Of a DNA stretch of 64,000 bases, positions 41,638 to 50,622 are shown piece by piece. The stretch comes from RGIG7213 sp045657205. GTDB lineage: Bacteria; Bacillota; Clostridia; Oscillospirales; CAG-272. Numbering within the stretch: the first letter of the stretch is position 1; every line of letters starts with the position of its first letter. The notes beneath the pieces were generated by a model. It ran no database searches. It saw only the letters and a list, made by a program, of their open reading frames with translations, and had not been told where the DNA came from. Both the position numbers and the translations under genes were made by a program. Where the stretch lies: NCBI GenBank assembly GCA_045657205.1, contig JAZOSS010000057.1, forward strand, positions 1 to 64,000, in the 5' to 3' direction.

Positions 41638-43266
41638 ATGGCTAAAGAAATAATTTACGGTGCAGACGCAAGAGCCGCTCTTCAGAGAGGCGTAGATCAA
41701 CTTGCAGATACAGTAAAGATCACACTCGGCCCCAAGGGCAGAAACGTGGTACTTGATAAGAAATACGGTGCTCCCCTTATAACAAACGACGGTGTCACGA
41801 TAGCTAAGGATATCGAGCTTGACGACGCATTTGAAAATATGGGCGCACAGCTCGTTAAAGAAGTTGCAACGAAGACGAACGACGCAGCAGGCGACGGTAC
41901 GACAACGGCAACGCTTTTGGCTCAGGCTCTCATCAGAGAAGGTATGAAGAACGTAACGGCAGGCGCTAACCCCATGGTAGTACGCAAGGGTATTGCAAAA
42001 GCAACAGATACGGCAGTTGCGGCTCTTATTGCACAGTCCAAGAAGGTAAACGGAACGTCCGATATCGCAAGAGTCGGAACGATCTCCGCAGGCGACGAAG
42101 TTATAGGTAACCTCATTGCAGACGCTATGGAAAAGGTAACGTCCGACGGCGTTATCACGGTTGAGGAATCAAAGTCGGCAGAAACTTATTCCGAAGTCGT
42201 TGAAGGTATGCAGTTTGACAGAGGATACATCTCCCCCTATATGGTAACGGACACGGACAAAATGGAAGCCGTTATCGACGATGCTCTCATCCTCATCACA
42301 GATAAGAAAATTTCAAATGTTCAGGAGATCCTCCCCTTGCTCGAACAGATCGTTCAGGCAGGTCAGAAGCTCGTTATAATCGCTGAAGACGTTGAAGGCG
42401 AAGCACTCACAACGCTCATTCTCAACAAGATCCGCGGCACGTTCACCTGCGTTGCTGTCAAGGCTCCCGGCTTTGGTGACAGACGTAAGGAAATGCTCAA
42501 GGATATCGCTATTCTCACAGGCGGTGAAGTTATCTCCTCCGATCTCGGACTTGAGCTCAAGGACGCATCCGTAGCACAGCTCGGACGTGCAAGACAGGTC
42601 AAGATCAACAAGGATAACACGATAATCGTTGACGGTATGGGCGACAAGGGCGAGATCAAAGCAAGAGTCAGCCAGATCAAAGCAGGTATCGAAACGACGA
42701 CAAGCGACTTCGACCGCGAAAAGCTTCAGGAAAGACTTGCAAAGCTCGCAGGCGGCGTTGCAGTAATCAAAGTCGGTGCGGCAACAGAAGTTGAAATGAA
42801 GGAAAAGAAGCTCCGTATCGAGGATGCTCTCAACGCTACGAAGGCAGCCGTTGAAGAAGGTATCATCGCAGGCGGCGGCGTTGCGTTCCTTAACGTAATT
42901 CCCGCTGTTGAAGCACTCCTTCCCTCCGTTGACGGCGATGAAAGAATAGGTGTTAAGATAGTTCTCAAGGCTCTTGAAGAACCGATCAGACAGATCTCCG
43001 CAAACGCAGGCTTTGAAGGCTCCGTTATCGTTGACAAGATAAAGAACAGCGGAAAGATCGCATACGGCTTCGACGCTTACGCTGAAGAATACGTTGATAT
43101 GCTTGAAAAGGGTATCGTAGATCCTACGAAGGTAACACGTTCCGCACTCCAGAACGCAGCATCCATCGCTTCCACAGTTCTTACAACAGAAGCTCTCGTT
43201 GCTGACAAGAAGGAAGAAAATCCCGCACCTGCAGCAGCACCCGGCGGAATGGGCGGCATGTATTAA
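41638..43266 (+). CDS. groEL: Chaperonin GroEL
   Basis: Sixty-kilodalton chaperonin subunit that folds proteins with GroES and ATP. The 542-residue protein has the ATP-site motifs TLGPKGRNVVL and NDAAGDGTTTATLLAQ, apical domain EGMQFDRGYISPYM, and the GGM-type C-terminal tail (PGGMGGMY). GAAAGGAA precedes the ATG. Codons here are strongly biased, fitting high expression. A terminator follows. Confidence 0.98.
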   Translation: MAKEIIYGADARAALQRGVDQLADTVKITLGPKGRNVVLDKKYGAPLITNDGVTIAKDIELDDAFENMGAQLVKEVATKTNDAAGDGTTTATLLAQALIREGMKNVTAGANPMVVRKGIAKATDTAVAALIAQSKKVNGTSDIARVGTISAGDEVIGNLIADAMEKVTSDGVITVEESKSAETYSEVVEGMQFDRGYISPYMVTDTDKMEAVIDDALILITDKKISNVQEILPLLEQIVQAGQKLVIIAEDVEGEALTTLILNKIRGTFTCVAVKAPGFGDRRKEMLKDIAILTGGEVISSDLGLELKDASVAQLGRARQVKINKDNTIIVDGMGDKGEIKARVSQIKAGIETTTSDFDREKLQERLAKLAGGVAVIKVGAATEVEMKEKKLRIEDALNATKAAVEEGIIAGGGVAFLNVIPAVEALLPSVDGDERIGVKIVLKALEEPIRQISANAGFEGSVIVDKIKNSGKIAYGFDAYAEEYVDMLEKGIVDPTKVTRSALQNAASIASTVLTTEALVADKKEENPAPAAAPGGMGGMY

Positions 43267-43299
43267 TAAGCCCAAAAGGCAACCGCGTAACTGAATAAA

Positions 43300-43336
43300 A
43301 AACGGGTGCTGTCCGCAAAGCGAACGGCACCCGTTT
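43300..43336. terminator. Terminator after groEL
   Basis: AAACGGGTGC (43300-43309) pairs perfectly with GCACCCGTTT (43327-43336). It is preceded by an A-run, so it can also serve the convergent M23 gene. Confidence 0.85.
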
Positions 43337-43352
43337 AAAGTAAATATAAAGA

Positions 43353-44099
43353 TTATTCTGTCAGTTCCGCATTCGTTTCTTTCAATGCGGAAAGGTATTC
43401 GCAAGGGTCAACTGCATCCCCGTCTTTTCTGACTTCAAAATGCAAGTGGGGTGCGTCGGAAAGCTCAACGAGCGTCGTTTCACCGACACAGCCGAGAGCA
43501 CGTCCCGCATCGACCTTGACACCCTCTTTTATGCCTTCGGCAAGCTGTTCGTTAAGGTTCTGATAATACGAAACGAGTCCGTCGCCGTGGTCAACCTTCA
43601 CGGTCATTCCCATCATAGGATCGTTATATATCTTCGACACCACCCCGTCGGTAAAGCTGTATACGGGCATACCGGGTTCAGCGTATATATCAACACCCGT
43701 ATGAACTCTGTAATCGTTCATCGTTGCCGAATACACGGGCAGATCTTCCGAAAAACTTTTTACAACGCTTCCGTCAGTCGGCATAACGAATATTTTGGGA
43801 GTTGAAACGGGTTCGTCTTCCGTCGGGATATCCTCGTTTGCAGGTTCATCCGTGATGACGAGCGTTTCGGGAGCTTTCGTTTCATCGGGGATAATAACGG
43901 GCGGTCTTACCGTTTCCTGCGGTCTTGTCTGCACGCTTTGCTGTGTAGTTACAGGTGTGTCCGTATCAACGGGCGGTTTGTTTTTATCCTTGCGCTTGTT
44001 TATTGCCGTTATTACGGATATCACCATAATAATGACAAGCATTGCCGCAAGCACCGTGTACAGGATCCTTGCCTGCTTTTCAGAATTTCTTTTTTCCAT
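43353..44099 (-). CDS. Membrane-anchored M23 peptidase, SpoIIQ-like
   Basis: LytM/M23-type zinc peptidase domain facing the outside of the cell. The 248-residue protein has one N-terminal span (about residues 14-34), a Pro/Thr/Glu-rich linker, and a C-terminal M23 domain with the zinc motifs HTGVDIYA and HLHFEVRKDG intact. This plan (short N-terminus, single span, linker, M23) is that of SpoIIQ, the forespore half of the SpoIIQ-SpoIIIAH channel; clostridial SpoIIQ often keeps the catalytic residues. The ATG at 44099 has GGAG 9 nt upstream. A general cell-wall hydrolase is the alternative, as no other sporulation gene is next to it. Confidence 0.75.
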   Translation of the reverse strand: MEKRNSEKQARILYTVLAAMLVIIMVISVITAINKRKDKNKPPVDTDTPVTTQQSVQTRPQETVRPPVIIPDETKAPETLVITDEPANEDIPTEDEPVSTPKIFVMPTDGSVVKSFSEDLPVYSATMNDYRVHTGVDIYAEPGMPVYSFTDGVVSKIYNDPMMGMTVKVDHGDGLVSYYQNLNEQLAEGIKEGVKVDAGRALGCVGETTLVELSDAPHLHFEVRKDGDAVDPCEYLSALKETNAELTE

Positions 44100-44216
44100 A
44101 TGCAACATCTCCGTTTTTTTGATTTACCCGTACGGGTTGTATGAAATATTTTCACCACATAACGAGGTTTTATACACCCGATTGCTAAATAACAGTAAAA
44201 GAAAGGATGTTTTAAA

Positions 44217-46052
44217 ATGAGTGAAGATGTAAAAAAAGGCGGTATATCCGTCGATATCGAACATATTTTCCCCATAATCAAAAAATGGCTCTATTCCGAA
44301 AAGGAAATATTTCTCCGTGAGATAGTATCAAACGCAACGGATGCCGTAACGAAGCTTAAAAGACTTTCTTCCCTCGGAGAAGCCGATTTCGGAGGCGAAG
44401 AATATAAAATAACCGTAACACTTGACAAGGGCGAAGGAACGCTCACCGTTTCCGATAACGGTATCGGTATGACGAAGGACGAGCTTGAAAGATATCTCTG
44501 CCGCATCGCTTTGTCGGGTGCTGTTGAATTTATACAAAAGTATGAAAACTCCGAAAAGGATTCTTCAAGTGAGGGTATCATCGGCCATTTCGGTCTCGGA
44601 TTTTATTCATCATTTATGGTAAGTGACACGGTAACGGTTCAGACAAGATCATATACCAACTCTCCTGCCGTAAGGTGGATATGCACAAGCGACGGTGAGT
44701 ACGAAATATTCGACGGCGACCGTGAAGGACACGGAACAGACGTAATAATGAAGATAACCTCCGAGGAAGCGGAATATTTAAACGAAGGCAAAATAAGAGA
44801 AATACTTTCAAAATACTGCTCATTTATGCCCGTGCCGATATATTTCGCCGTCGAAGGTGAAGAAAAAGAAGAAAACGGGCCTGTAAACGACCCCCACCCC
44901 CTCTGGCAGAGATCCGCTTCGGAGTGTACCGAAGAAGAATACAAGCAGTTCTACACAAAGGTATTCAACGATTACAAAGAGCCGCTTTTCCACATTCACA
45001 TAAACGCCGATTATCCGCTTAATTTCAAGGGAATACTGTATTTCCCCAAGCTGAACCACGAATACGACTCCCTCGAAGGTCAGGTAAAGCTTTATTACAA
45101 TCAGGTATTCGTTGCGGATAATATCAAGGAAGTAATCCCCGAATATATGCTTATGCTCAAGGGTGTGCTTGACTGTCCCGAGCTTCCTTTGAACGTTTCA
45201 AGAAGCTATTTGCAAAACAGCGGTTACGTTTCAAAAATATCGGCACATATCGTAAAGAAGGTTGCCGACAAGCTCAATTCGATGTTCAACACCGAAAGAG
45301 AGAGTTACGAAAAGCTCTGGGATGATCTCAAGACGTTCGTCGAATACAGCTCCATAAGAGATAAAAAATTCCACGACAGGGTTAAGAAGTGCGTTATTTT
45401 CAAGTCCGCAACGGAGGACGGAAAGTATTATACACTTGAAGAATATCTCAGTGAGGCAAAAGAAAAGCACGAAAACACCGTTTACTACGCAACGGACGTA
45501 ACGACGCAGGCGCAGTATATTTCGATGTTCTCAAACGAGGGAATAAATATAATCCTCCTCGACCGTATACTTGACACGCAGTACATCCACACGATCGAAA
45601 CAGACAACACGGACGTAAAATTCGTAAGAATAGACGCAGACGTTGCCGCAGCTCTCAAGGGCGAGGGCGAGGCTGTGGAAAATGAGAGCATCACAGCCGT
45701 TTTCCGCAAGATAAGCGGTAAAGACGATCTTAAAGTTACCTACGAGTGCCTTAAAGACGAAAAGACTCCCGCGCTCATCAATATAAACGAGCAGTCACGC
45801 CGTTTTGAGGATATGATGAGAATGTACAAAATGGACGGTATGCCCGATATGCCGTCTGATATGACGCTCATTATAAACACGAACAGCTCGCTTACAGATA
45901 AGCTTGCGAAAGTCATAACAGAGGATGAAGTGAAAGCCGAAAAGCTTGCAAAGCAGATATATACGCTTTCTCTCATCGCACAGCGTCAGCTTACCGCAGA
46001 AGAACTTAAACAGTTCCTCGACGAAAGCTTCGATATGCTTCTCAACATATAA
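44217..46052 (+). CDS. htpG: Molecular chaperone HtpG (Hsp90)
   Basis: Bacterial Hsp90. The 611-residue protein has the GHKL ATPase motifs REIVSNATDAVTKL at residue 39 onward, SDNGIGMTKDEL and IGHFGLGFYSSFMVSD, a middle domain with VEGEEKEENGP and LNVSRSYLQNS, and a C-terminal dimer domain. AAAGGA lies before the ATG. It is a single gene between two stem-loop regions. No CIRCE element is visible upstream, so its control differs from groESL. Confidence 0.97.
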   Translation: MSEDVKKGGISVDIEHIFPIIKKWLYSEKEIFLREIVSNATDAVTKLKRLSSLGEADFGGEEYKITVTLDKGEGTLTVSDNGIGMTKDELERYLCRIALSGAVEFIQKYENSEKDSSSEGIIGHFGLGFYSSFMVSDTVTVQTRSYTNSPAVRWICTSDGEYEIFDGDREGHGTDVIMKITSEEAEYLNEGKIREILSKYCSFMPVPIYFAVEGEEKEENGPVNDPHPLWQRSASECTEEEYKQFYTKVFNDYKEPLFHIHINADYPLNFKGILYFPKLNHEYDSLEGQVKLYYNQVFVADNIKEVIPEYMLMLKGVLDCPELPLNVSRSYLQNSGYVSKISAHIVKKVADKLNSMFNTERESYEKLWDDLKTFVEYSSIRDKKFHDRVKKCVIFKSATEDGKYYTLEEYLSEAKEKHENTVYYATDVTTQAQYISMFSNEGINIILLDRILDTQYIHTIETDNTDVKFVRIDADVAAALKGEGEAVENESITAVFRKISGKDDLKVTYECLKDEKTPALININEQSRRFEDMMRMYKMDGMPDMPSDMTLIINTNSSLTDKLAKVITEDEVKAEKLAKQIYTLSLIAQRQLTAEELKQFLDESFDMLLNI

Positions 46053-46054
46053 CA

Positions 46055-46084
46055 AAAACCCCTTCCTCGGAAGGGGGTTTTTAC
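46055..46084 (+). terminator. Terminator after htpG
   Basis: AAAAACCCCCTTCC-type arms (46055-46067 with 46069-46082) form a GC-rich stem with a very short loop, followed by T residues. Confidence 0.8.
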
Positions 46085-46171
46085 CTTATATTCGGAAGGA
46101 GCAAGCCCTATGTGCGGCACATGATAATATGCACCGCTCTGTTTTAAATTCATTACAACTGCAGAGAAGGG

Positions 46172-47437
46172 TTATTTTTTCTCTTTGATCTTATCCCAAT
46201 ATGCCTTTGCGGCTTGCTCCGTTTTGTTCGTTCCGTACGTGTAGTACGTTTTGTTTTTGATATCGTCGGGAAGGTACTGCTGGGGGATATAGTCATTTTC
46301 GTATGCGTGCGGATATTTATACCCTTGTCCGTGTCCGAGAACTCCCGCACCTGCATAATGGCTGTCGAGAAGGTGGGAGGGGATGTTTTTGCCAAGTCCT
46401 TTTGCGATATCCGCCGATGCCATATCGTACGCTTCAAGTGCCGTTACGGATTTCGGTGACGTTGCAAGCATTATAACGCAGTTTGCAAGCGGTATGCGCG
46501 CCTCGGGCAATCCGAGCGACAGCGCCTGCTGACAGCAGGCGTACGTTATTGATGCTGCCTGCGGATATGCCGCACCTATGTCCTCGGAGGCTATTACAGA
46601 AAGACGGCGCACGACGCTCAAAAGCTCACCTGCACCGAGCAATTTTGCAAGATAAAAAACAGACGCGTCGGGATCGGAGCCTCTTATCGACTTCTGAAAT
46701 GCCGAAAGCAGATCGTAATGTCCGTCACCGTCTTTTGCAAAAGCGCCTTGCCCTCTCATCGTGTCGGGAATGAATTTGTCGGTAAGCTCTTTCGTTATCT
46801 CACCGTCCGCGGCGTATCTTACGTACTCAAGCATACCGATAGAACGCCTCACGTCGCCTCCGCAAACGGAGGCTATGTATTCAAGCACGCCGTCCGTGCA
46901 GGAAACGTCACATCCTATATCGCCGTTTAGCACGTCGAGAGCTTTTCTGAGTCTTTTTACACATTCCTTCGGTCTTACAGGCTTGAATTCAAACACCGCA
47001 CTTCGTGAAATAACGGCGCTGTATACGGAAAAGAAAGGGTTTTCGGCGGTCGATGCGATGAGAGTTATTCTGCCGTCTTCGATATATTCAAGCAGTGACT
47101 GCTGCTGTTTTTTGTTGAAATACTGTATCTCGTCGAGGTACAGAAGTATTCCGCCTTCGCCGAGTGCCGTTGACGTTTGCTCTGCAATTTCTTTGACGTC
47201 TGCAAGCGATGCCGTCGTTGCGTTGAGCTTGTACATCGTCATATTTGATTTTTTTGCAATTATGTTCGCGCTCGTTGTTTTGCCCGTTCCGGGAGGACCG
47301 TAAAATATCATATTCGTTATGTATCCCGATCGGATCATATTGCGAAGCGAACCGTTTTCACCGAACAGATGCTCCTGACCTACTATATCGTCAAAATCCT
47401 CCGGGCGCATTCTGTCAGCTAAAGGACGTACCATCAT
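46172..47437 (-). CDS. rarA: Replication-associated recombination protein RarA/MgsA
   Basis: AAA+ ATPase that acts at stalled replication forks. The 421-residue protein has PLADRMRPEDFDDIVGQEHL at its start, Walker A GPPGTGKTT near residue 42, Walker B LYLDEIQYF, sensor motif IASTAENPFFSV, and the C-terminal tetramerisation region (IASEDIGAAYPQAAS; LLDSHYAGAGVLGHGQGYKYPHAYE is the family's ending type). The frame opens further upstream at 47500, but a promoter overlaps that part. ATG at 47437 begins MMVRPL, with weak GAGAACGG upstream; the second ATG (47434) is an alternative. Confidence 0.95.
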   Translation of the reverse strand: MMVRPLADRMRPEDFDDIVGQEHLFGENGSLRNMIRSGYITNMIFYGPPGTGKTTSANIIAKKSNMTMYKLNATTASLADVKEIAEQTSTALGEGGILLYLDEIQYFNKKQQQSLLEYIEDGRITLIASTAENPFFSVYSAVISRSAVFEFKPVRPKECVKRLRKALDVLNGDIGCDVSCTDGVLEYIASVCGGDVRRSIGMLEYVRYAADGEITKELTDKFIPDTMRGQGAFAKDGDGHYDLLSAFQKSIRGSDPDASVFYLAKLLGAGELLSVVRRLSVIASEDIGAAYPQAASITYACCQQALSLGLPEARIPLANCVIMLATSPKSVTALEAYDMASADIAKGLGKNIPSHLLDSHYAGAGVLGHGQGYKYPHAYENDYIPQQYLPDDIKNKTYYTYGTNKTEQAAKAYWDKIKEKK

Positions 47438-47471
47438 AATTTTATACCGTTCTCTTTTATTATTTAAATTC

Positions 47472-47500
47472 ATTATACATCCCGGGGGGAAGTAAGTCAA
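47472..47500 (-). promoter_or_regulatory. Promoter of rarA
   Basis: Minus strand TTGACT (47495-47500), 17-bp spacer, TATAAT (47472-47477). It lies back to back with the trp T-box promoter, 18 bp away. Confidence 0.8.
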
Positions 47501-47518
47501 GATTATTTTTTAAAAGTA

Positions 47519-47547
47519 TTGACAAAATCGTATCTCGGGTGTATAAT
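47519..47547 (+). promoter_or_regulatory. Promoter of the tryptophan T-box operon
   Basis: TTGACA (47519-47524), 17-bp spacer, TATAAT (47542-47547): perfect consensus, immediately upstream of the T-box leader. Confidence 0.85.
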
Positions 47548-47554
47548 ATCGATA

Positions 47555-47818
47555 ATAGGCGAAACCTTTGATTAAGAATAGTAGTCAGGCAGTGTAGCTT
47601 GCAGAGAGCGGCAGTGTGGTGAAATGCCGCAGCGAAACGGTTGGCGAATGGGCTTATGAGGGCAGCAGGAAAACGAAAGTGAGTAATGGCTGACGGTAAC
47701 CTACCGTTAAAAGGGTGCGTACATAACGGTGTACGGCAGAGAGAACGAAATTTTCGTTAATTTAGGTGGTACCGCAGGAAGTTATTCTTGTCCTATTTCG
47801 GACAGGAATTTTTTTGTT
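47555..47818 (+). ncRNA. T-box riboswitch (tryptophan type)
   Basis: Leader RNA that senses uncharged tRNA and controls termination. Features in order: a long stem I with the AGAGAGCGGC-type region, a specifier loop whose likely codon is TGG (47649-47651, context GAATGGGC), the conserved T-box TTTAGGTGGTACCGC (47761-47775), and a terminator stem ATTCTTGTCC (47784-47793) with GGACAGGAAT (47800-47809) and a T-run. The TGG codon agrees with the downstream trpB gene, so uncharged tRNA-Trp should switch the operon on. Confidence 0.93.
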
Positions 47819-47829
47819 TGGGAGGATAT

Positions 47830-47871
47830 ATGTTTATTTTTTCAAAACGATGGCGTGTGCAGTTACATTAA
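47830..47871 (+). CDS. Candidate 13-codon leader peptide with one Trp codon
   Basis: Between the T-box terminator and trpB lies ATG-TTT-ATT through TAA, encoding MFIFSKRWRVQLH, with a perfect GGAGG 4 nt upstream. It has a single tryptophan, two Phe and three Arg or Lys residues. It may be translated when the T-box reads through. I cannot tell whether it has any role; a chance frame in an A/T-rich leader is possible, though the ribosome site is unusually good. Confidence 0.3.
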   Translation: MFIFSKRWRVQLH

Positions 47872-47915
47872 AATATCGAAAACGTAATACTTAAATAAAA
47901 CAGGAGAAGAATATC

Positions 47916-49160
47916 ATGGAAAACAAGAAAACTTATAAAGATTTCGTAACGTATTCAAAGGAATTTCCTACACCCGACGGCAGATTCGGCAGATACGGCG
48001 GTGCGTATCTGCCCGCTGAGCTTGAGCCTGCATTTAAAGAAATAAGCGATGCTTATCAGGCTATCTGCCACAGCGCAAAGTTCATAAACGAGCTTCGCCG
48101 CATACGTAAGGAATTCCAGGGCAGACCTACACCCGTTTACCACTGCGAAAGACTTTCAAATAAGATCGGTAACTGCCAGATATACTTAAAGCGTGAAGAC
48201 CTCAACCACACGGGCGCGCATAAGCTCAACCACTGTATGGGTGAAGGACTTTTGGCAAAATATATGGGCAAAAAGAAGATAATTGCCGAAACGGGCGCAG
48301 GCCAGCACGGTGTTGCTCTGGCAACTGCGGCGGCATATTTCGGACTTGAATGTGATATTTATATGGGTGAGGTCGATATCGCAAAGCAGGCACCCAACGT
48401 AACGAGAATGAAGATGCTCGGTGCAAGAGTCGTTCCCGTAACTCACGGCCTTAAAACGCTTAAAGAGGCTGTCGATGCGGCGTTTGATGCGTATATGAGA
48501 GAATACAAGGATGCAATTTACTGTATCGGCTCCGTTTTAGGTCCGCATCCGTTCCCGCTTATGGTACGTGATTTCCAGTCAGTTATCGGATACGAAGCAA
48601 GAGAACAGTTCTTTGAAATGACGGGTATTATGCCCGATGCCGTTGCGGCGTGCGTCGGCGGCGGATCAAACTCAATAGGTACGTTTACGGGATTTTTGGC
48701 TGATCCCGTTGATATATACGGAATTGAGCCTCTCGGAAAAGGTGCAGGCTTCGGTGATCATGCGGCATCAATGACGTACGGCGAGCCCGGTATCATGCAC
48801 GGATTTGAAAGCATTATGCTCAAGGATGAAAACGGCGATCCTGCTCCCGTTTACTCAATAGCAAGCGGACTTGATTACCCCTCCGTAGGGCCCGAACACG
48901 CATATCTGCACGACTGCGGACGCGTAAAGTATGTAACGGTTGACGATGAAGAAGCTGTAAAGGCGTTCTTTGCACTGTCACGCTACGAGGGTATCATCCC
49001 CGCACTTGAAAGCTCGCACGCGGTTGCTTTTGCAATGAGATACGCAAAGGAACACGCAAAGACGGGCGGATCTATTCTTGCAACGCTCTCCGGCAGAGGC
49101 GACAAGGACGTAGACTACGTTGCAGAACACTACGGATACGGCGAAGGATTTGAGCTTTGA
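47916..49160 (+). CDS. trpB: Tryptophan synthase beta subunit (orphan)
   Basis: PLP enzyme that joins indole and serine to make tryptophan. The 414-residue protein has the PLP lysine in HTGAHKLNHCMGEG, IIAETGAGQHGVALATAAA, CVGGGSNSIGTFTGF, SGLDYPSVGPEHAYL and the terminal LSGRGDKDVDYV. Some family positions differ (HKLNH instead of HKINN; MGEGLLAKYM). It has AGGAGA upstream. No trpA, trpC or other pathway gene is near, so this is a stand-alone TrpB that probably salvages indole. Control by the Trp T-box just upstream supports a real tryptophan role. Confidence 0.93.
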   Translation: MENKKTYKDFVTYSKEFPTPDGRFGRYGGAYLPAELEPAFKEISDAYQAICHSAKFINELRRIRKEFQGRPTPVYHCERLSNKIGNCQIYLKREDLNHTGAHKLNHCMGEGLLAKYMGKKKIIAETGAGQHGVALATAAAYFGLECDIYMGEVDIAKQAPNVTRMKMLGARVVPVTHGLKTLKEAVDAAFDAYMREYKDAIYCIGSVLGPHPFPLMVRDFQSVIGYEAREQFFEMTGIMPDAVAACVGGGSNSIGTFTGFLADPVDIYGIEPLGKGAGFGDHAASMTYGEPGIMHGFESIMLKDENGDPAPVYSIASGLDYPSVGPEHAYLHDCGRVKYVTVDDEEAVKAFFALSRYEGIIPALESSHAVAFAMRYAKEHAKTGGSILATLSGRGDKDVDYVAEHYGYGEGFEL

Positions 49161-49161
49161 T

Positions 49162-50598
49162 ATGAAATACACGGGCGAACTTGAATTTATAACCGAAAAG
49201 ATACGTTCGGCTTATGAAAAATACGCGTCGGGCGGTGCCGAAGCGGTGATGCAGAAATCACATTTCGACCTCGTTACAAATATCGACATAAGCATCGAAA
49301 AGTATCTTTCCGAGGAAATACTTAAAAAATACGAAGGCGATAAAATACACGGCGAGGAAACGTCGTCAGATCAGGAGCTTGTCGGAAGAGTCTGGGTGAT
49401 AGATCCTATCGACGGCACGTGCAATATGGCAAGAAACGTGTGCTTGCACGGTGTTCAGTGTGCTTTGTTCGTTGATAAAGAGCCTGTTCTGGGTGTGATT
49501 TATCTGCCGCATACAAACGAGCTGTTTTATGCCGAAAAGGACTGCGGTGCGTACAGAAACGGTGAAAAAATACACGTAAACTCAACGGTTACGCTGAATA
49601 ACGTCATAGCAAGCATGGGCGACTATTCGCATATGGACTCCGCCGTTGCAAAAAGACAGCATGATTCGATGGGATTTTTGTATCCCAAAATAGCCAAAAT
49701 AAGAATGTTCGGCGCGGCTTGCTTTGATTTTGCGTACGCCGCAATGGGCAAAACGGACTGCACGGTCGTTATAACGAGAAATCTCTGGGATATAGCACCC
49801 GGAGTTATCATATGCAAAGAGGCGGGGGCTGTCATAACGAACCTCGAAGGGGAGGAATATTCCTTCGGGGACGAAGGCGTTGTCGCTTCGGCAAACCTTG
49901 AAATCGCACGCCTCGTTGAAGAAAGCTATAAAAAACGCGTGCGTATAAAGGATAAAAGCGGTGATATTCACGATTTCAAATGCTGTATTTTCGATTTTGA
50001 CGGTGTCGTTGTGGATACCGAAAAGTATCATCTCATAGCCTGGAATAAAGGCGGCGAGCCTTACGGCGTTCATATAGGTGACGAAGAATATCTGCCCTTG
50101 AAAAGCACGGGCCGTGATTATATCGTAAACTATATTGCTGAAAAATCGGAAATGACACTCACCGACGAGGACAGAAAAATTGTCGGCGATACGAAAGAAA
50201 ACACGTACGTTGAAATAACGAAAGACCTTTCGGAAAACGATATCGTCGGCGGTATCGTGCCTTTTCTGAATTACGCAAACGACAGATGCGTACCGTGCGG
50301 TGTCGGCTCTTCAAGCATATTTGCACCGAAAATAGCAAAAGATCTTTCCCTTGATAAGCATTTCAAGGTGATATGCGACGGTTCTTTGCCGCTTGCCAAA
50401 AAGCCTGCGCCCGACCTGTTTTTATTGGTGGCGAAGCTTTGCGGCTTTGATCCTTCCGAATGTGTTGTGTTTGAGGATTCTATGGCGGGGATAAATGCCG
50501 CGCTCAATGCAGGTATGAAGGTCGTAGCCATAAGCGGAATAAAACATCCCGATGCAATGCTTTGCATAAAGGATTTTACGGAGCTTGAATACATTTAA
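49162..50598 (+). CDS. Fusion of inositol-monophosphatase-like and beta-phosphoglucomutase-like HAD domains
   Basis: A 478-residue two-domain enzyme. Residues about 1-260 form an inositol-monophosphatase-type domain with the Mg2+ motifs HGEETSSD, WVIDPIDGTCNMA and WDIAPGVII. Residues about 270-478 form a HAD phosphatase/mutase domain resembling beta-phosphoglucomutase: FDFDGVVVDTEKYHLIAWN, GVGSSS, KKPAPDLF and VVFEDSMAGINAA, all catalytic positions present. I do not know of this fusion as a standard protein. It starts 1 bp after the trpB stop, so both are in the T-box operon. The substrate is unknown; a sugar phosphate is likely. Confidence 0.85.
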   Translation: MKYTGELEFITEKIRSAYEKYASGGAEAVMQKSHFDLVTNIDISIEKYLSEEILKKYEGDKIHGEETSSDQELVGRVWVIDPIDGTCNMARNVCLHGVQCALFVDKEPVLGVIYLPHTNELFYAEKDCGAYRNGEKIHVNSTVTLNNVIASMGDYSHMDSAVAKRQHDSMGFLYPKIAKIRMFGAACFDFAYAAMGKTDCTVVITRNLWDIAPGVIICKEAGAVITNLEGEEYSFGDEGVVASANLEIARLVEESYKKRVRIKDKSGDIHDFKCCIFDFDGVVVDTEKYHLIAWNKGGEPYGVHIGDEEYLPLKSTGRDYIVNYIAEKSEMTLTDEDRKIVGDTKENTYVEITKDLSENDIVGGIVPFLNYANDRCVPCGVGSSSIFAPKIAKDLSLDKHFKVICDGSLPLAKKPAPDLFLLVAKLCGFDPSECVVFEDSMAGINAALNAGMKVVAISGIKHPDAMLCIKDFTELEYI

Positions 50599-50622
50599 TA
50601 AAATATTTGCGGAGGATCAAGG

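Noticed and set aside
42313..43404. 363-codon minus-strand frame opposite groEL
   Set aside because: It is an antisense shadow caused by the strong codon bias of groEL; it has no ribosome site and no recognisable protein features.
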